From Eretmocerus hayati (lineage: Eukaryota > Arthropoda > Insecta > Hymenoptera > Aphelinidae): a stretch of DNA of 64,000 bases. The notes beneath the pieces are model-generated. The model did no database searches, was not told where the DNA came from, and saw nothing but the letters and a program-made list of their open reading frames with translations. Both the position numbers and the translations under genes were made by a program. The DNA lies in contig CM056744.1 of NCBI GenBank assembly GCA_029851415.1, positions 85,716,907 through 85,780,906 of the forward strand, in the 5' to 3' direction. Below are positions 1 to 11,147 of the stretch, piece after piece (the first letter of the stretch is position 1; each line of letters starts with the position of its first letter).

Positions 1-1480
1 TTTCCCCACAAATATGATTAAGGGTGTGAAAATAGCCTCAGTGCGCTATCTTATAATGAAGTTTTGCTTATGTGGTAAAAATCTGAGCATTTTTTTGGCC
101 ATCTGACTAGTTCCTGTCCACTTTCCTTACGCTGAAATGATCTAATGTAATTTCTCAAAAATGGCAATTTTTTAGCCATATTTCTGATTCATAAATCACG
201 TAAGTGCCTTTGGGGTGGAGAAGTGAAGGGGCGACCGGATTCTTGAAATACGGGGTAGCGGGTCAGCACTATTATCTTATCATGTAAGCATGGTCAGCAC
301 AAGATGGATTCCATTGGGTGTAAAACTCCCTCCACTGTGGCACATGAAACAGCACAAAGAGAGTCGAAAACACACGAACCTTATCGCTCTCATGACAAAA
401 TTGGTAGTTGTTTCGTCCCTGTTGGCAACTACAGAACTCATCTCAAGTGTCGTCAATCTTGAAGAATGGTGAGGAGTTTATTTAATCTTACAACGACGAG
501 ACTTGAGATAACTTTCATACTAATCGCTCTCCTTGCTGATATATTGTTCTGATTTTACTGTCCATTTTGACTATTTCGGCCATTTCTGATGCATTCATCA
601 GCATGTTCTACGCATACGCTCATTTCTACGTCTATAAATGTGGTTTGAATGAATAGCTGGTATAATTTCCTCCAAAATGACCACTCCATCAGGGAGTCAA
701 TTTGTTGTGATAGGACGATAAACATAGCTGGTTCAATCGATGAAAGAATCTAAGGTATCAATCCTGGAATATATTGATGCGTGAATGGATATTTGGGTCC
801 AGCAAAAAATCTTGAAGGTACAGGACAAAACTGACCGCGGACCCGGTTCCTACGTTGGAAAATATGCAAAGAACACATACTTTCCTCCTTGGAACATTCA
901 GTCTCAGAATTCACATTCTTGGGGGTCCAAAGAAATTCCACGGTCACAAGATTGGTACCTTGGTCTTTTTTTATCGCTTGAACCAGCTTCAATCAATCAG
1001 CTTGAATCAGTTTGAACCATGTTCCACGTCCTGATACATCAAATAATTGGTTTCTTCGAATGGTTCTTTCGAAGGAAATAATACCGGCTATTCATTGGAA
1101 ACGCACATTCAGAGAAGTGAAAGAATGCGCTCGCGCATGAGATGCTGATGACTGCATCGAAGTTGGCCGAGGAAAAATCAAAATGGTTTCTAAAATTAGC
1201 ACCGTAGGTCAAATTGAGCAGCATATAGGCTATCTTTGATAATTCAAGAAAGTATTTCTCAGATCTTTTTCCACTTTGCAACTGAAATATCCGCACGTGT
1301 CAGGGTTCCAGAATAGTCGGAAAATGAGTGTGACCCTAATGTATAGGTATACTATGATCATCTTATTTGAGTCGCAATAAACACAGAGAGCGAGGAATGC
1401 CGACTTGTTTCGAAATTTTTCAACGAGTGAAAACTTACGTGAGATTGGGAGGAGGGGTGTCATCATGCGGATTCGGTGAG
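1..1480. other. AT-rich DNA, no gene seen
   Basis: No open reading frame here has recognisable motifs, and none exceeds about 115 codons. I saw no tandem repeat, TIR pair or RNA gene. Treated as unique or too-decayed intergenic DNA. Confidence 0.5.
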
Positions 1481-2071
1481 TGTGGATTTTTTCGATGAGA
1501 CCAAATCCCGCTATCTGCGGTATAAAATTCCGTAAATAAGGAAGGTTTTCGATTTTAAAAAATTCCCTGGTGAGCACCGGAATGTCAACAACTTTAGTTT
1601 ATTGACATTTTGGCTGGGCTAAATTTCATGTTCAAAATCGCAGGTAAATATTTCTACATTTCTTTTAGAATGGCCCCCTCAAAGAAAGGTACAATGGCAA
1701 AGTAACAGAATCGGAAAGTGCTAAATCAGACTCAAGAATTAGAAATTCTGGATAGCTTGAAAAAGAGAGAGAAAATCGCCTATGTCGCAAGAAAATTTGA
1801 GGTTGGAGAATCGGCAATACGAAGTATACGTGATAATGAAGCCAAAATCCGAGATAGCGCGCAGATTCTTGGCACGCATGCTCATCAAGTAAGCAAGATC
1901 AGCCGTAGTTCAAGAGCGGGCGGACCAAATGCTCTATGTGTGGGTCCAAGGAATGGTGAGAGAAAACGTGCCTCTGTCAACATTGTTGATTCGGGAGCAA
2001 GCATTGACCTTCCACAAGTAAGTCACCAAGACGGACGAGGACTGTGCTGAAGAACAGTTTGGAGCTAGTCC

Positions 2072-4789
2072 CGGGTAGAAAATGCGACCCGGGAAAGATC
2101 CAGCCCGGATCCGGGGTAAAGTCAGACTGATCGTGTCCGGATCCGTTGGTCGTCCGGACAGCTAACCGGGCTAGGATCAAAGACGGACAATTCTCCGGAT
2201 CAAGTTCGTGCAGTTGTGTTCCCCGCATCACAGACGGATGACGGGCGGATCAGCTGTTAGACGGGATGCGAGCCCTCATAACCTTGTTCACTGTATACTC
2301 ATGCGGTTATATGATGATGAAAACGGAATCTAAGATGCATGTTGGGAAGCACATTTCTGATATTCAATTGCCAAAATTTCATAGACAATATTAGTTATAA
2401 CGAGAGAGCTGATGTAATTATTAGAATATACCCACAATTTTTGTGCCGCTAGAGTTGAATTTTCTTCATACGTAGTCACTGTGTCATGTTCACTTCTCAT
2501 GTCGAATGACTAAATTTTCTGAGACTACTTTTATTCAGACAGCATATTTAGATTGATTTTGAGGCATATCTCAACAAAATTGATCTAAGAAGCATTCATG
2601 ATTTTGATTTACGTTACTCGAGCACTGCGACTGGGCTCAAGATGTTTCTTCGAAAGTTGAGAATCAATGTCCCCAAAAAAAGTGACTTCAAGAATCTCAT
2701 GAGAAATGGAGTTACAATAGTACATTCCGATACAAGGGCGTGAAACGTTTAATTCGCGTCCGAGTGATGGGTTTCCGACCCGAGCCGCAGGTGAGGGTCG
2801 GAATCATCGCGAGGATGCGAATAATAGGTTTTGCGCCCGTGTATCTAACTATACTTTTCGATAAACTGTAAGTCAAAGTCGACAAACTGTGCGCAAAGTG
2901 CACTTTTACGCACAGTGTATCTAAAACTATATTTACCCACAGTTTTGCTATGATCTAAGATAGTTGGAGTGCACCTTTCTATGGTATTCATTTGAATTTT
3001 TCGGCTGATGGATTCTATCCTCCTTGTCATCCTAGCTTAGAGCAACTTTGAATTAAGTTCCTGTATTTTTGAGGCAATTTTATCCCATCCTAGTCATCCT
3101 ACAGTCCTAGATATGTGATAATAGTTTCAGAGAGTTTGAAATGAGAGAAGTAGGAGCTTATCACTCTTATGGAAAGCCTAAGTGTCAGTACGCCAAAAGA
3201 AGCTGGTTACCCAACGCTCAAATGCGAAAAATATATAGCAGCTGGATGTTAGCATTTTTTGGATCAATGAAATCACATCATCCAGTAGCTCTTGGATGGA
3301 TTAATTAATATCAACTCGATTGTGAAACTGTCGCGAGATACAGAAATTAAGTGATATAAGAGGAAATCCCAGAAACTTTTGACTTCTGGCCTCTAAAGGT
3401 GAAATTATACAAAAAAGCTGTGTACATGTCTGAAATTTCTTATACCCCTTCTTTGAAGGCTCCGAAAACATAATCTTCCATTGGATCATCTGAAAAAAAT
3501 CGCTAAACGACTTACAGAACAAAGTCTTGAGCGAGTACTTCTGGAAAATTTGTTTCTGAACTTTCATTGTTTGGGTAAGCGTTGGGGGTCTCTTAGAATA
3601 CTTGAATGGACATGAAAGAATCTAAGCCTTCAGAATGCGTGATAAGAATTGCACAATAGTAATGATGGAGGCTTGTGATCTATTGAAAGGTGGCAAAAAT
3701 ATACTAAATATGGAAGTGTCTGGGGAAAATTTTTTATTCGTGGAGAGTGACAAATACAAACATCAGATACGATCCTAGTCATTTTTATACCAATCTGGAA
3801 TGTCCCTGAGCCCTTCGAAAGATTTAATAGAACATTCCGAGACGATTTCGTCTAATAAAATTGTCAATTGTCCCCATTCAGACAGATGTCACTCTCAAAC
3901 GCGCTAGAGTCTGAGCGTAGCAAAGTAGATATGGTTTTTTGATACTATTGCCTACTATTTCTGGGTATTCAAGAGTCCGTCCGTTGATTGCAGCAAGTGT
4001 ACACCGCCGAAAACGGCGTAAATATACCACGAGTATCACTAATTTCATTCCAGTTTAATGCAATTTCTTGATTCCCCCATTGATGTACATAGATGTGCAA
4101 GAGGTCGATTTTTTTGTTTTCGCGTGAGTAAGACAATGAATTCATCGCAAAGTTCCTCTAGAATGCGCTAAAAAGTGTATGAGCTCAAGAACAGGAATAA
4201 TGATTTCTTATCTAAACGGAGTGACAGACCGTCCGATGCTTGCCACGGCTCAGTACATCGAGGTACATCTCCCAATAAAAGACAAATCACAACTTTGGAT
4301 CATTAGAAACATCCCTGCAAAGTTACAGACCCCGCTGTGGTACGCTAGAACTGCGAGAGCTCAACGAATTTTGAGAGTCGGACCGAGTGACGCGTCAATT
4401 CCTCGATTTTTGGGTGTCCTTCTCTAGTATCTATCCGCATCCACCACTCGATCCCAAATTTGGTGTCCACTTTCAGGACATCTGAACGGAGAAAATTTGA
4501 CTGGTTAGGCCTCATGAGACGTCGTACAGACCAAATGATCAAAGATTGACAGCAAAAGTCAAAAGTTTCTGGGATTTCCTCATAAACAGAATACATGGTT
4601 ATGGAGACCTTACTACCTGCTCTGAGTGTCCATCCGGCCCCGGTCTGTCCGTGGTCTGGCTGCAGTATTGAAAAAAATTCATCTGGAGAGTCGCCCGGTT
4701 TGGATCCAAACCAGGTTAGTTGTCCGAACAAAGCTCGGATCCTTTCTGGATCTTTCATCCGGCCTATCTTATTGAGCATTCTCCACCTG
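2072..4789. mobile_element. Non-autonomous long-TIR DNA element nested in the Tigger transposase
   Basis: Left end CGGGTAGAAAATGC (from 2072) matches the reverse complement of the right end, CAGGTGGAGAATGC (4776-4789). Beyond this the two ends share about 200 bp of inverted, GC-rich sequence with repeated GGATCC/TCCGGATC motifs (2072-2280 and about 4590-4789). The insertion is flanked by TAGTCC (2066-2071) and TGGTCC (4790-4795), a likely degenerate target-site duplication. It interrupts the transposase at a point where the protein continues on the other side. No transposase is encoded. ORFs at 4179-4427 (+) and 4345-4779 (-) match no family known to me. A 0.2-kb MITE sits inside at 2719-2931. 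Superfamily not assigned. Confidence 0.7.
2719..2931 (-). mobile_element. MITE family B, copy 1
   Basis: About 213 bp, on the minus strand relative to copies at 43945-44157 and 55400-55612, all clearly alignable. Ends resemble each other as inverted repeats (TTCGATACA...TGTATCGAA in the better copies). It contains CACTTTGCGCACAGTTTGTC and a GC-rich near-palindrome at 2775-2801. Nested in the long-TIR element, so it is the innermost layer here. Confidence 0.75.
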
Positions 4790-6531
4790 TGGTCCAGGCT
4801 GGTTCAACCGTTTGGGAACGAGATTTTTACTGCACAATGTCAGTTTCGACGGCACAAAAGCATCAACAGATGAGAAGGGCGCTCATGAATTCGTTCTTTT
4901 CTTGCAAAATTCATTGCTGAAAAAGGGTATTCGCTCTCTCAAATCTCTAATGGTGACGAGTTGGGACTTTATTGGAAGAAAATGCCATAGCGCCCATATC
5001 TAACTGAGGAAGAGAGGATGGCGTCTGGGTCGAAAGCTGCAAAAGAACGGTAGATTTTTGATATCCTTGATGAATTACGATTATAGATCGTGGAATCACC
5101 AACGGCTCTTGTTTGATGTTCCAGATATACATTGCTTTTGTGTGCAAATGATTTGGGAACAATTAAATGCAAACCAATGCTTATTTACCGATCAGAAACG
5201 CCAGTCCGATTGAGGAACAAAAACAAGGCTCTACTGCCAGCTTTTTGGAAATCTAACAAAAGCGATTGGGCGACGCAAAAGGATGTCACGGAGTGATTTC
5301 AATATCATTCATCCCAGGAGTAAGAGAGAAACTGATGAAGGGAAATCTTGCTTTCAAAATTCTATTGCTACTGGCCATGCAGCTAGCCACCCTCAAACTT
5401 TGCAATCGTTGCACCCAGATGTTGAAGCCATGTTCTTACCACCAAACACGACTTCCCTCATTCAGCCAATGGATCAAACCATCATTGCAACCTTCAAAGT
5501 CTACTATCTCAGGCGTGTGATGAGGAGGATGTTGAACGTTGTCAGTCAATCAGAAGTAAGCACTGATGACCCGGAAACTGCAGTAAAGAAAATGTGGAAG
5601 CAGTTCAATATATCTCTCATTCCATTGGATATGTTAAAGAATTATGGAATGGAATCAACTCGTCCACCTTGATTGGTTAATGGAAAAATCACTGCCAGGT
5701 CTTGTGGATGGTCAGTTTTCTCGAGTTGATCCTGTACGTGATGTTGTGCACGAAATTATTGATCTTGTTGGACATGTTGGTGGCGAGGGTTTCTCTAATG
5801 TCGAGGGAGATGAGGAATTGGTGGAACCCGTAATTGAGCCTCTGTCAATCGATAAAATTGAAATCATCCCCAACGAGTCGGACGAAACATCTATGGACGA
5901 AACTCAAGAATTGCAGCTTCCCGTATTCATAGCTTAATCAATTGCAAAATCCATCAAGATGGTCGAAGGTATACTGAGGGTGAAACTATGGACAGTAACC
6001 CAGTGATGGTTCGAAGTCTTCAGTTCAAGCACCATTGTGAAATCGCTTTGAGGGGCTACCGCGAGCTGTATGCAGACACTAACAGACGAGCAAAACAAAC
6101 CCATATGACCGATTTTTCCTCAAAAAGTTGATCAGTTATCAATTCTGTAATAGGGATCGTTATTCATAGCACTTTAATTTGTTTATAAACACTATTATTT
6201 TTACACAAAAATTTTTTCGAACGAACTTTCTTTCAATCACAATCTGTTTCCCTCATTTCCCATAAGAACAATGCTTCTGTATCTGCGAATTCGGTATCTG
6301 CGGCACCTTTCCGATCTGTATCACCCGCAGATAACAGGTTACGCCTGTATTCAACTTCAATTGAATAAATATTCTGAAGCTACACGTGCACATCGGCTAA
6401 GCATTTGAAAGAAAGTAGATTCTGCCTATAAAAGTAACACTGATAGTTTATCATGAAAATGTTCGAAGAATCGCTGAAATCAATTCGTGACTACCCCAAT
6501 GAGCAGAAACTAGCAAAAAAATTAATACATA

Positions 6532-7323
6532 AGGTAAGTGTGCCTAATTTGCCCTCACTACTTTTGTTTTGCTCGCCATTTCAACTCATCGCTATATTTT
6601 TCAACGTACTTTAGCTCATTTTGAAACTTGTTTCAAGACCTTGAAAATGAGCTAAGGTACGTTCAATTTGAACGAATTGGAGCCGAGATACCTTGATTTT
6701 CGCGAAAGAAGATTTTTTGCGAGTTTTTGTCAGTGTGTTCCTAATTTGCCCCCACAAGGAAAAGAGGCCTATTTTCATGAGATTATACGGGTTTTTCGTA
6801 TAATCGGGATATCTCGGCTCCCAGACCTCCAAATGAGACGTACTTTAGCTCATTTTGTAGCTTTTTTTACCGCCTTTGAATTTTTTTGAGGTGAATTGGT
6901 GCATCTTAATGGAGCGAGGAATGAGTTTGGAAAAAGACTATAGGGGCAAATTAGGAACACTGCACTTTTTCTATTGATATGGGCGTAGAATCGGCTAAAA
7001 ATCGAATTTTGCAATTCTGCAAAAAGCATTCTAAAGTTGGGACAAAGACAAAGAAAATGAGTTAAGGCACGTTAAAATTGATTCCATCAATTTTGTTTGG
7101 CATAACTTTTAGTGAATAACAAAAAAGAAGTCGGAAGTAGCGAAATCAGTTTTTCTGTTCTAAGAAAGGCGCGGATCATCTAGGATCGGTCCAAAACATT
7201 TATTTTCTCATATTTTAACGTAACAAACGTAAAAAAATGCGCGGCAAGGTCTGCGGGCTCGTACATGTGAGAACTTGAGTGGGGGCAAATTAGGGAATGG
7301 GGGCAAATTAGGCACAGTCACCT
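6532..7323. mobile_element. MITE family A, copy 1 (TA-flanked)
   Basis: Begins AGGTAAGTGTGCCTAATTTG and ends in the inverted form GCAAATTAGGCACAGTCACCT, with TA on each side (6530-6531 and 7324-7325), as for Tc1/mariner-type MITEs. About 790 bp. It contains extra internal copies of the end phrase (near 6735 and 6935-6955, and a doubled GGGGGCAAATTAGG near 7281-7312), suggesting smaller nested or tandem copies. Phrases such as AGCTCATTTTGAAxC recur in other family A copies. The reading frames at 6611-6889 are repeat-derived. Confidence 0.7.
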
Positions 7324-7325
7324 TA

Positions 7326-10300
7326 GTTGGCCAATTTATGGCTATCCGATTTGGCCAGTGATAAGCCAAAAGTGTTCATAATTCCTAACAGGGTAAAACG
7401 CTCCCATGCCCTGATTTTCCCTGACTCAGACGCTCGAATTTATTCGACCGCAAACTTTGCACGCATTTTTTCATGTTTTTTACAGTAGAGTATGAAAAAT
7501 TTAACGGTTTGGGGCCGATCCTCAATAAGCAGCGCATTTTTTAGAACCAAAGAAAAACAGGTTTCCCGTACTTTTGAGTCTTTTCTTGTTAGTCGCTAAC
7601 CTTTGCACTCAAACAGGGCTCTGAAATGCAACGAAAATACTAAAATCACAGAATCAACCTCATCACAGTGCAAAGTATCTCTAACCTCGTTATCCATCAC
7701 CCAAGAACGATCGCAAACATTTCAAAGCTCATCCCTAAAATCATAAAATCTCGCATGACGTGCTTCCAGTATAGATCATCAAAATGAGACTTCTTCGAAA
7801 GCTTGGATGTTGCAACTTCTCGCCACATAACGGGTGACGACATCTCAGAAATTCAAAGACGTTACGAAACCTGTACAGATATCCCTATGATATTATACTC
7901 ATCCGTACATCCCCATAACGACTTGTCGCGCTCGCATGAAATATCTCTCAGCGATGATGCGATGAATATTCCCACCACGCAATTTATCCGTCTTTCCAAA
8001 CGAAATATACACGTACCACAAAGTGTACCTATCTTTTTTTTATACTTACAAACGCTCTAGCGTACAAACGAGCGTGGAAATAACGAAAGCGGCTTCGACG
8101 CGCTTGTTATCGGGGTATACATACATCATGCGATACGATCGTAATGTAACAGTGTCTATATACACGCAGTAGATGGGAAAAGGGTAAAAAATGAGCACGG
8201 GCCCTTTGAATGAGAGAGGCCCTATTCTACAGATGTGAGTACATATGAGAAATATGATTATATCTACAATTACGACAAGTACATAGCAATCCATGCAAGC
8301 GATGATGCGGCATCCTGGAGAACGTTATTCAAGGGGCGGATGCATCGCTTGCCTATTGGCTGAATTCTGGGGTGGTAGGCGTGGTTATTGCTTTCTATCT
8401 TTCTTTTCCTTCGTCTCTTTCGTTTGCGCACGAATATTTGAAACGAGTCCCCTTCTCTTTTATGCAATGACGTTACTATGTACATAGAGGGTAGAAATGT
8501 AGTGCAAGTATCGAGGAGTGTATCTTTAATACTCTGAACGCATGTGCAAGTGCAGTTCGTCGAGGTGGAAGGTAAAAAGTGACTTTGAATGATCGAGGGA
8601 GGGTACTAAGAGAGAGCTGACTACGAGCTGGGAGGGGTAGAAGTAGGGGTGGAAAATATTTTGATGCGCGTGTGACAGAAGTTCTTCAGCAATTTTTTTG
8701 ATTTCAGACGATGTGCGAACACTTATCGTGTATTATTTGATGATGCACTGTTGAGAGTGCAATTCTGAAAGCTGGTTGTGAGCTATAGTAAAATATAGAT
8801 GCGTATATTATAGTCGACTTGCTTCTCAGATGGAAAAGAAATTCAAGAATCGTGCACTTTGTCGTCAAGTGGTGAGCAGGGGCGGCACTTTGGGACCGCT
8901 CCGAGTTTGGAGTCAATGGGTTTCTTATTTGATTTCTAAAAAAAAAGAAAAAGAAAAAAGAACCAACCACACAAAGTGCCACCATGGTGGTAAGAGCATC
9001 GACGATCTATGAACCGATTAACGGTTGAACTTTGTTGTGTAGATGAATGATAAGGAGTGGGAAGGACTAAGAATGTTGGCTTTTTCAAATACAGAGATTA
9101 CAATCATTGGCGCGAGCAACCTAACGATAATCAGACAGTGAATGCTGCCAATCTGAGAATAATTCCCAATGATTCGTAAATGCTCATTGCTGTGTATATT
9201 TTCAACAATGTAAACTTGATAATTTTACAGAAAAAAAATGAAAAAAAAGATTCTTAAGAAAACATATGTGAAGAGGTACGATTTGAGCAAGTTTGTCTTA
9301 ATTTTTTTTTATTAAAGCGATAAAAAGTTTTGGGTATTCGGGAAAACCACATCCAATTCTACATTAGTTATGGAGGATACAAAATACCTTCCAAAAATTG
9401 ACCAATCAGTAAAGATAATTTTCAATTTTTTCAGTATGTAGAGACAAATATCGATTATTCCCGAGATGGCCACCACGAGGCTACAAAGCATTGTACTTAT
9501 TTCAAACATAATCTGAATGAGAGATTATACCATGGTGATTAATTGATGTCGCTCCGGATTTTGCCACTCAGATCATTTGCTTTTTCATGTGAATATCATT
9601 TAGGATCATTCAAATCCAAATGCAAGCATGAAAGAAAAAGCATCAATTACAATTTTTGGCACTTTGGGTCGGGCGCGCCACTTCAAGAATTCATTGTGAG
9701 ATTTCGAGTCTAACGTATGTCATTCTCCCCCGCACTACTCTGTTGTCAAACCCTACCAGACCCTAGCATTGTGATATAATTACCTGGTAGCTGAGAGATT
9801 GTGACTTGAACATATGAATCAAGTTAAGAGGTCCATATTTGGCTCTTGAAGCGAGGCTCGATTGATTTTGAGTACACATAGTGTATGATTACGATGTTGC
9901 ATTGTATAGAGGGGCCGTTTACAAATTACGTGGACAGATTACGATTTATTTTTCACCCCTTCCAACCGTAACCAATCGTAGCCTTTTTGCCATTCTGATC
10001 CCTCCCCCTTCCCAAAGCTTATTCAAATAATGATAAGGAGTTCATTCCACCAAAAACAACCGGAGAATCAGAAAGATTAGCCACGTATAACGACAACAAA
10101 ATATTCATGCACCTTTAGGATATGACATAGAATAACTCTCCCAAGTCATCTACCAAAGGGATTGTATACTCCAAGGACTTGGCCGGGTCAAAATGGGCAA
10201 GAGCGAAAGAGGAGCGCGGGCGCGTCGTTGAGCGTACAATTTAAGATTATGAGTTTACGTACAGCAAATCCAATAAATCTTCCCCCTCCACTCCCATGCC

Positions 10301-10378
10301 CCGTAGCTCGGCGTATCTATTTCATTAATTTTTGACCTCTCCCCCTCATCCCCCTCTCCGCCCTATCCGCGTACGTAT
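7326..10378. other. Intergenic DNA, no gene recognised
   Basis: Only short uninformative ORFs. A purine-rich run (A with some G) lies at about 8938-8960. A pyrimidine-rich, C-rich patch lies at about 10278-10370. Nothing else stands out. Confidence 0.45.
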
Positions 10379-11147
10379 CTCTCTAAACCTGTTGGAGTGA
10401 AATTTCACTTCAAGGGAGTGAAATTTGACTCGCTATGAATCAATTTTGTGAGCACCGAACTAGAGTGATTCACCACTCCAAGCTGGAGACAAATTTTACT
10501 CAAACGCGAGTCAATTATCACTCCTAGGATTGAGTCAAATAATTCAGAACCAAACTTTTTAACATTCTAGATATTGCTATTACAAAAATTTTATCACGGC
10601 GTGCACACATTTCTCATTGATTTCCTGGTAATACCAATTATTCATATTCTATGGAAAATGTTTTTCACGTAAATTTTGGCATTTGTGTTCGACTCGACGG
10701 GGATTTGAAGCCGCACCCTCTTGATTGCCAGGCAAGTGTCTTAACCATTAGAACAAATGTGACTTTGTCATTTTATGGTTAAGAAAGCCTATGGACGGTT
10801 GTCAACGGTCGATACGAGTTTAAATATATCCGAGAAGTATTTCGGAGGGAAGCTCGAAATAGAGCAGCATGATTCATCCCTTCAAAAGTTTTCTACTTTC
10901 TTCATAAAAGTCCCGCAAATCATTCTGAGATTATACCCTAACCTATGAAAATCTATTTCACTCAATGTGAGGAGTCAATTTTCACTCTTCTTGGAGTGAA
11001 TATTGACTCAAGCTTGGAGCAAATGTAATATTTCTGTGGTTTCGCTCCCTATGAGTCAAATTTTCACTCCAATATGAGTCATTCTCGGCCATTCCGGATA
11101 TCACTCCAAAATTTGAGTCAAAATTTCACTCCAAGAGTTTTAGAGAG
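10379..11147. mobile_element. Inverted-repeat element built of GAGTGAAATTT / AAATTTCACTC units
   Basis: Left end CTCTCTAAACCTGTTGGAG matches the reverse complement of the right end (CTCCAAGAGTTTTAGAGAG, ending at 11147). Each end (about 10379-10560 and 10960-11147) is a cluster of the short unit GAGTGAAATTT/GACTC in both orientations, like a foldback element or a MITE with repeated subterminal sites. The middle holds a tRNA-like sequence. I could not define a clear target-site duplication. Confidence 0.65.
10679..10760 (-). pseudogene. tRNA-derived sequence (degenerate, SINE head or tRNA pseudogene)
   Basis: On the minus strand it reads as a tRNA-like body: an A-box-like TAATGGTTAAGACA, an anticodon-arm-like segment CTTGC-CTGGCAA-TCAAG (loop would read GGC), and a B-box-like GCTTCAAATCCCC. 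CATTTGT at the 5' side pairs with ACAAATG at the 3' side. The T-stem pairs poorly and one anticodon-stem pair is broken, so I do not call a working tRNA. It sits inside the inverted-repeat element. Confidence 0.5.

Larger units (their letters stand above)
1670..5937 (+). pseudogene. Tigger/pogo-like DDE transposase pseudogene, split by an insertion
   Basis: This is a cut-and-paste transposase of the Tigger/pogo group (CENP-B-like helix-turn-helix domains followed by a DDE_1 catalytic core). A plausible start is the ATG at 1670 (MAPSKK). An in-frame TAA follows at 1703-1705, then a psq-type HTH region from about 1718 to 1850 (motifs KIAYVARKFEVGESAIR and SIRDNEAK). The frame shifts near 1900, where VWVQGMVRENVPLS continues the DNA-binding part up to 2071. 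Coding resumes at 4796 with WFNR. First catalytic Asp lies in DELGLYWKKMP (GAC 4955-4957). The second motif reads GHAASHP at about 5373-5393, where this family has D-N-A-x-S-H-P, so the second Asp is lost. The third block is MFLPPNTTSLIQPMDQ (about 5429-5476), with its Asp intact. Several stops and frameshifts lie between 4980 and 5290. The C-terminal part runs in another frame to the TAA at 5935. Inactive. Confidence 0.85.
1497..6347 (+). mobile_element. Tigger/pogo-type (Tc1/mariner superfamily) DNA transposon, interrupted and dead
   Basis: The element is defined by a broken Tigger-like transposase (separate entry) and by its right end. The right end finishes in ...AACAGGTTACGCCTG at 6347 and is followed by TA (6348-6349), the target site expected for this superfamily. 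Inside that end the phrase ATCTGCGG recurs on both strands (about 6280-6335), as in pogo-type subterminal regions. The left end is less certain: TATCTGCGGTATAAAATTCC at about 1510-1529 resembles the right end read in reverse, so I place the start near 1497. Without the nested insertion (2072-4789) the element is about 2.1 kb, close to the usual length for Tigger elements. Stops and frameshifts show it is not autonomous. Confidence 0.75.

Noticed and set aside
10679..10760. A functional tRNA-Ala gene
   Set aside because: The anticodon-like GGC is readable, but the T-stem pairs poorly and the body is within a repeat.
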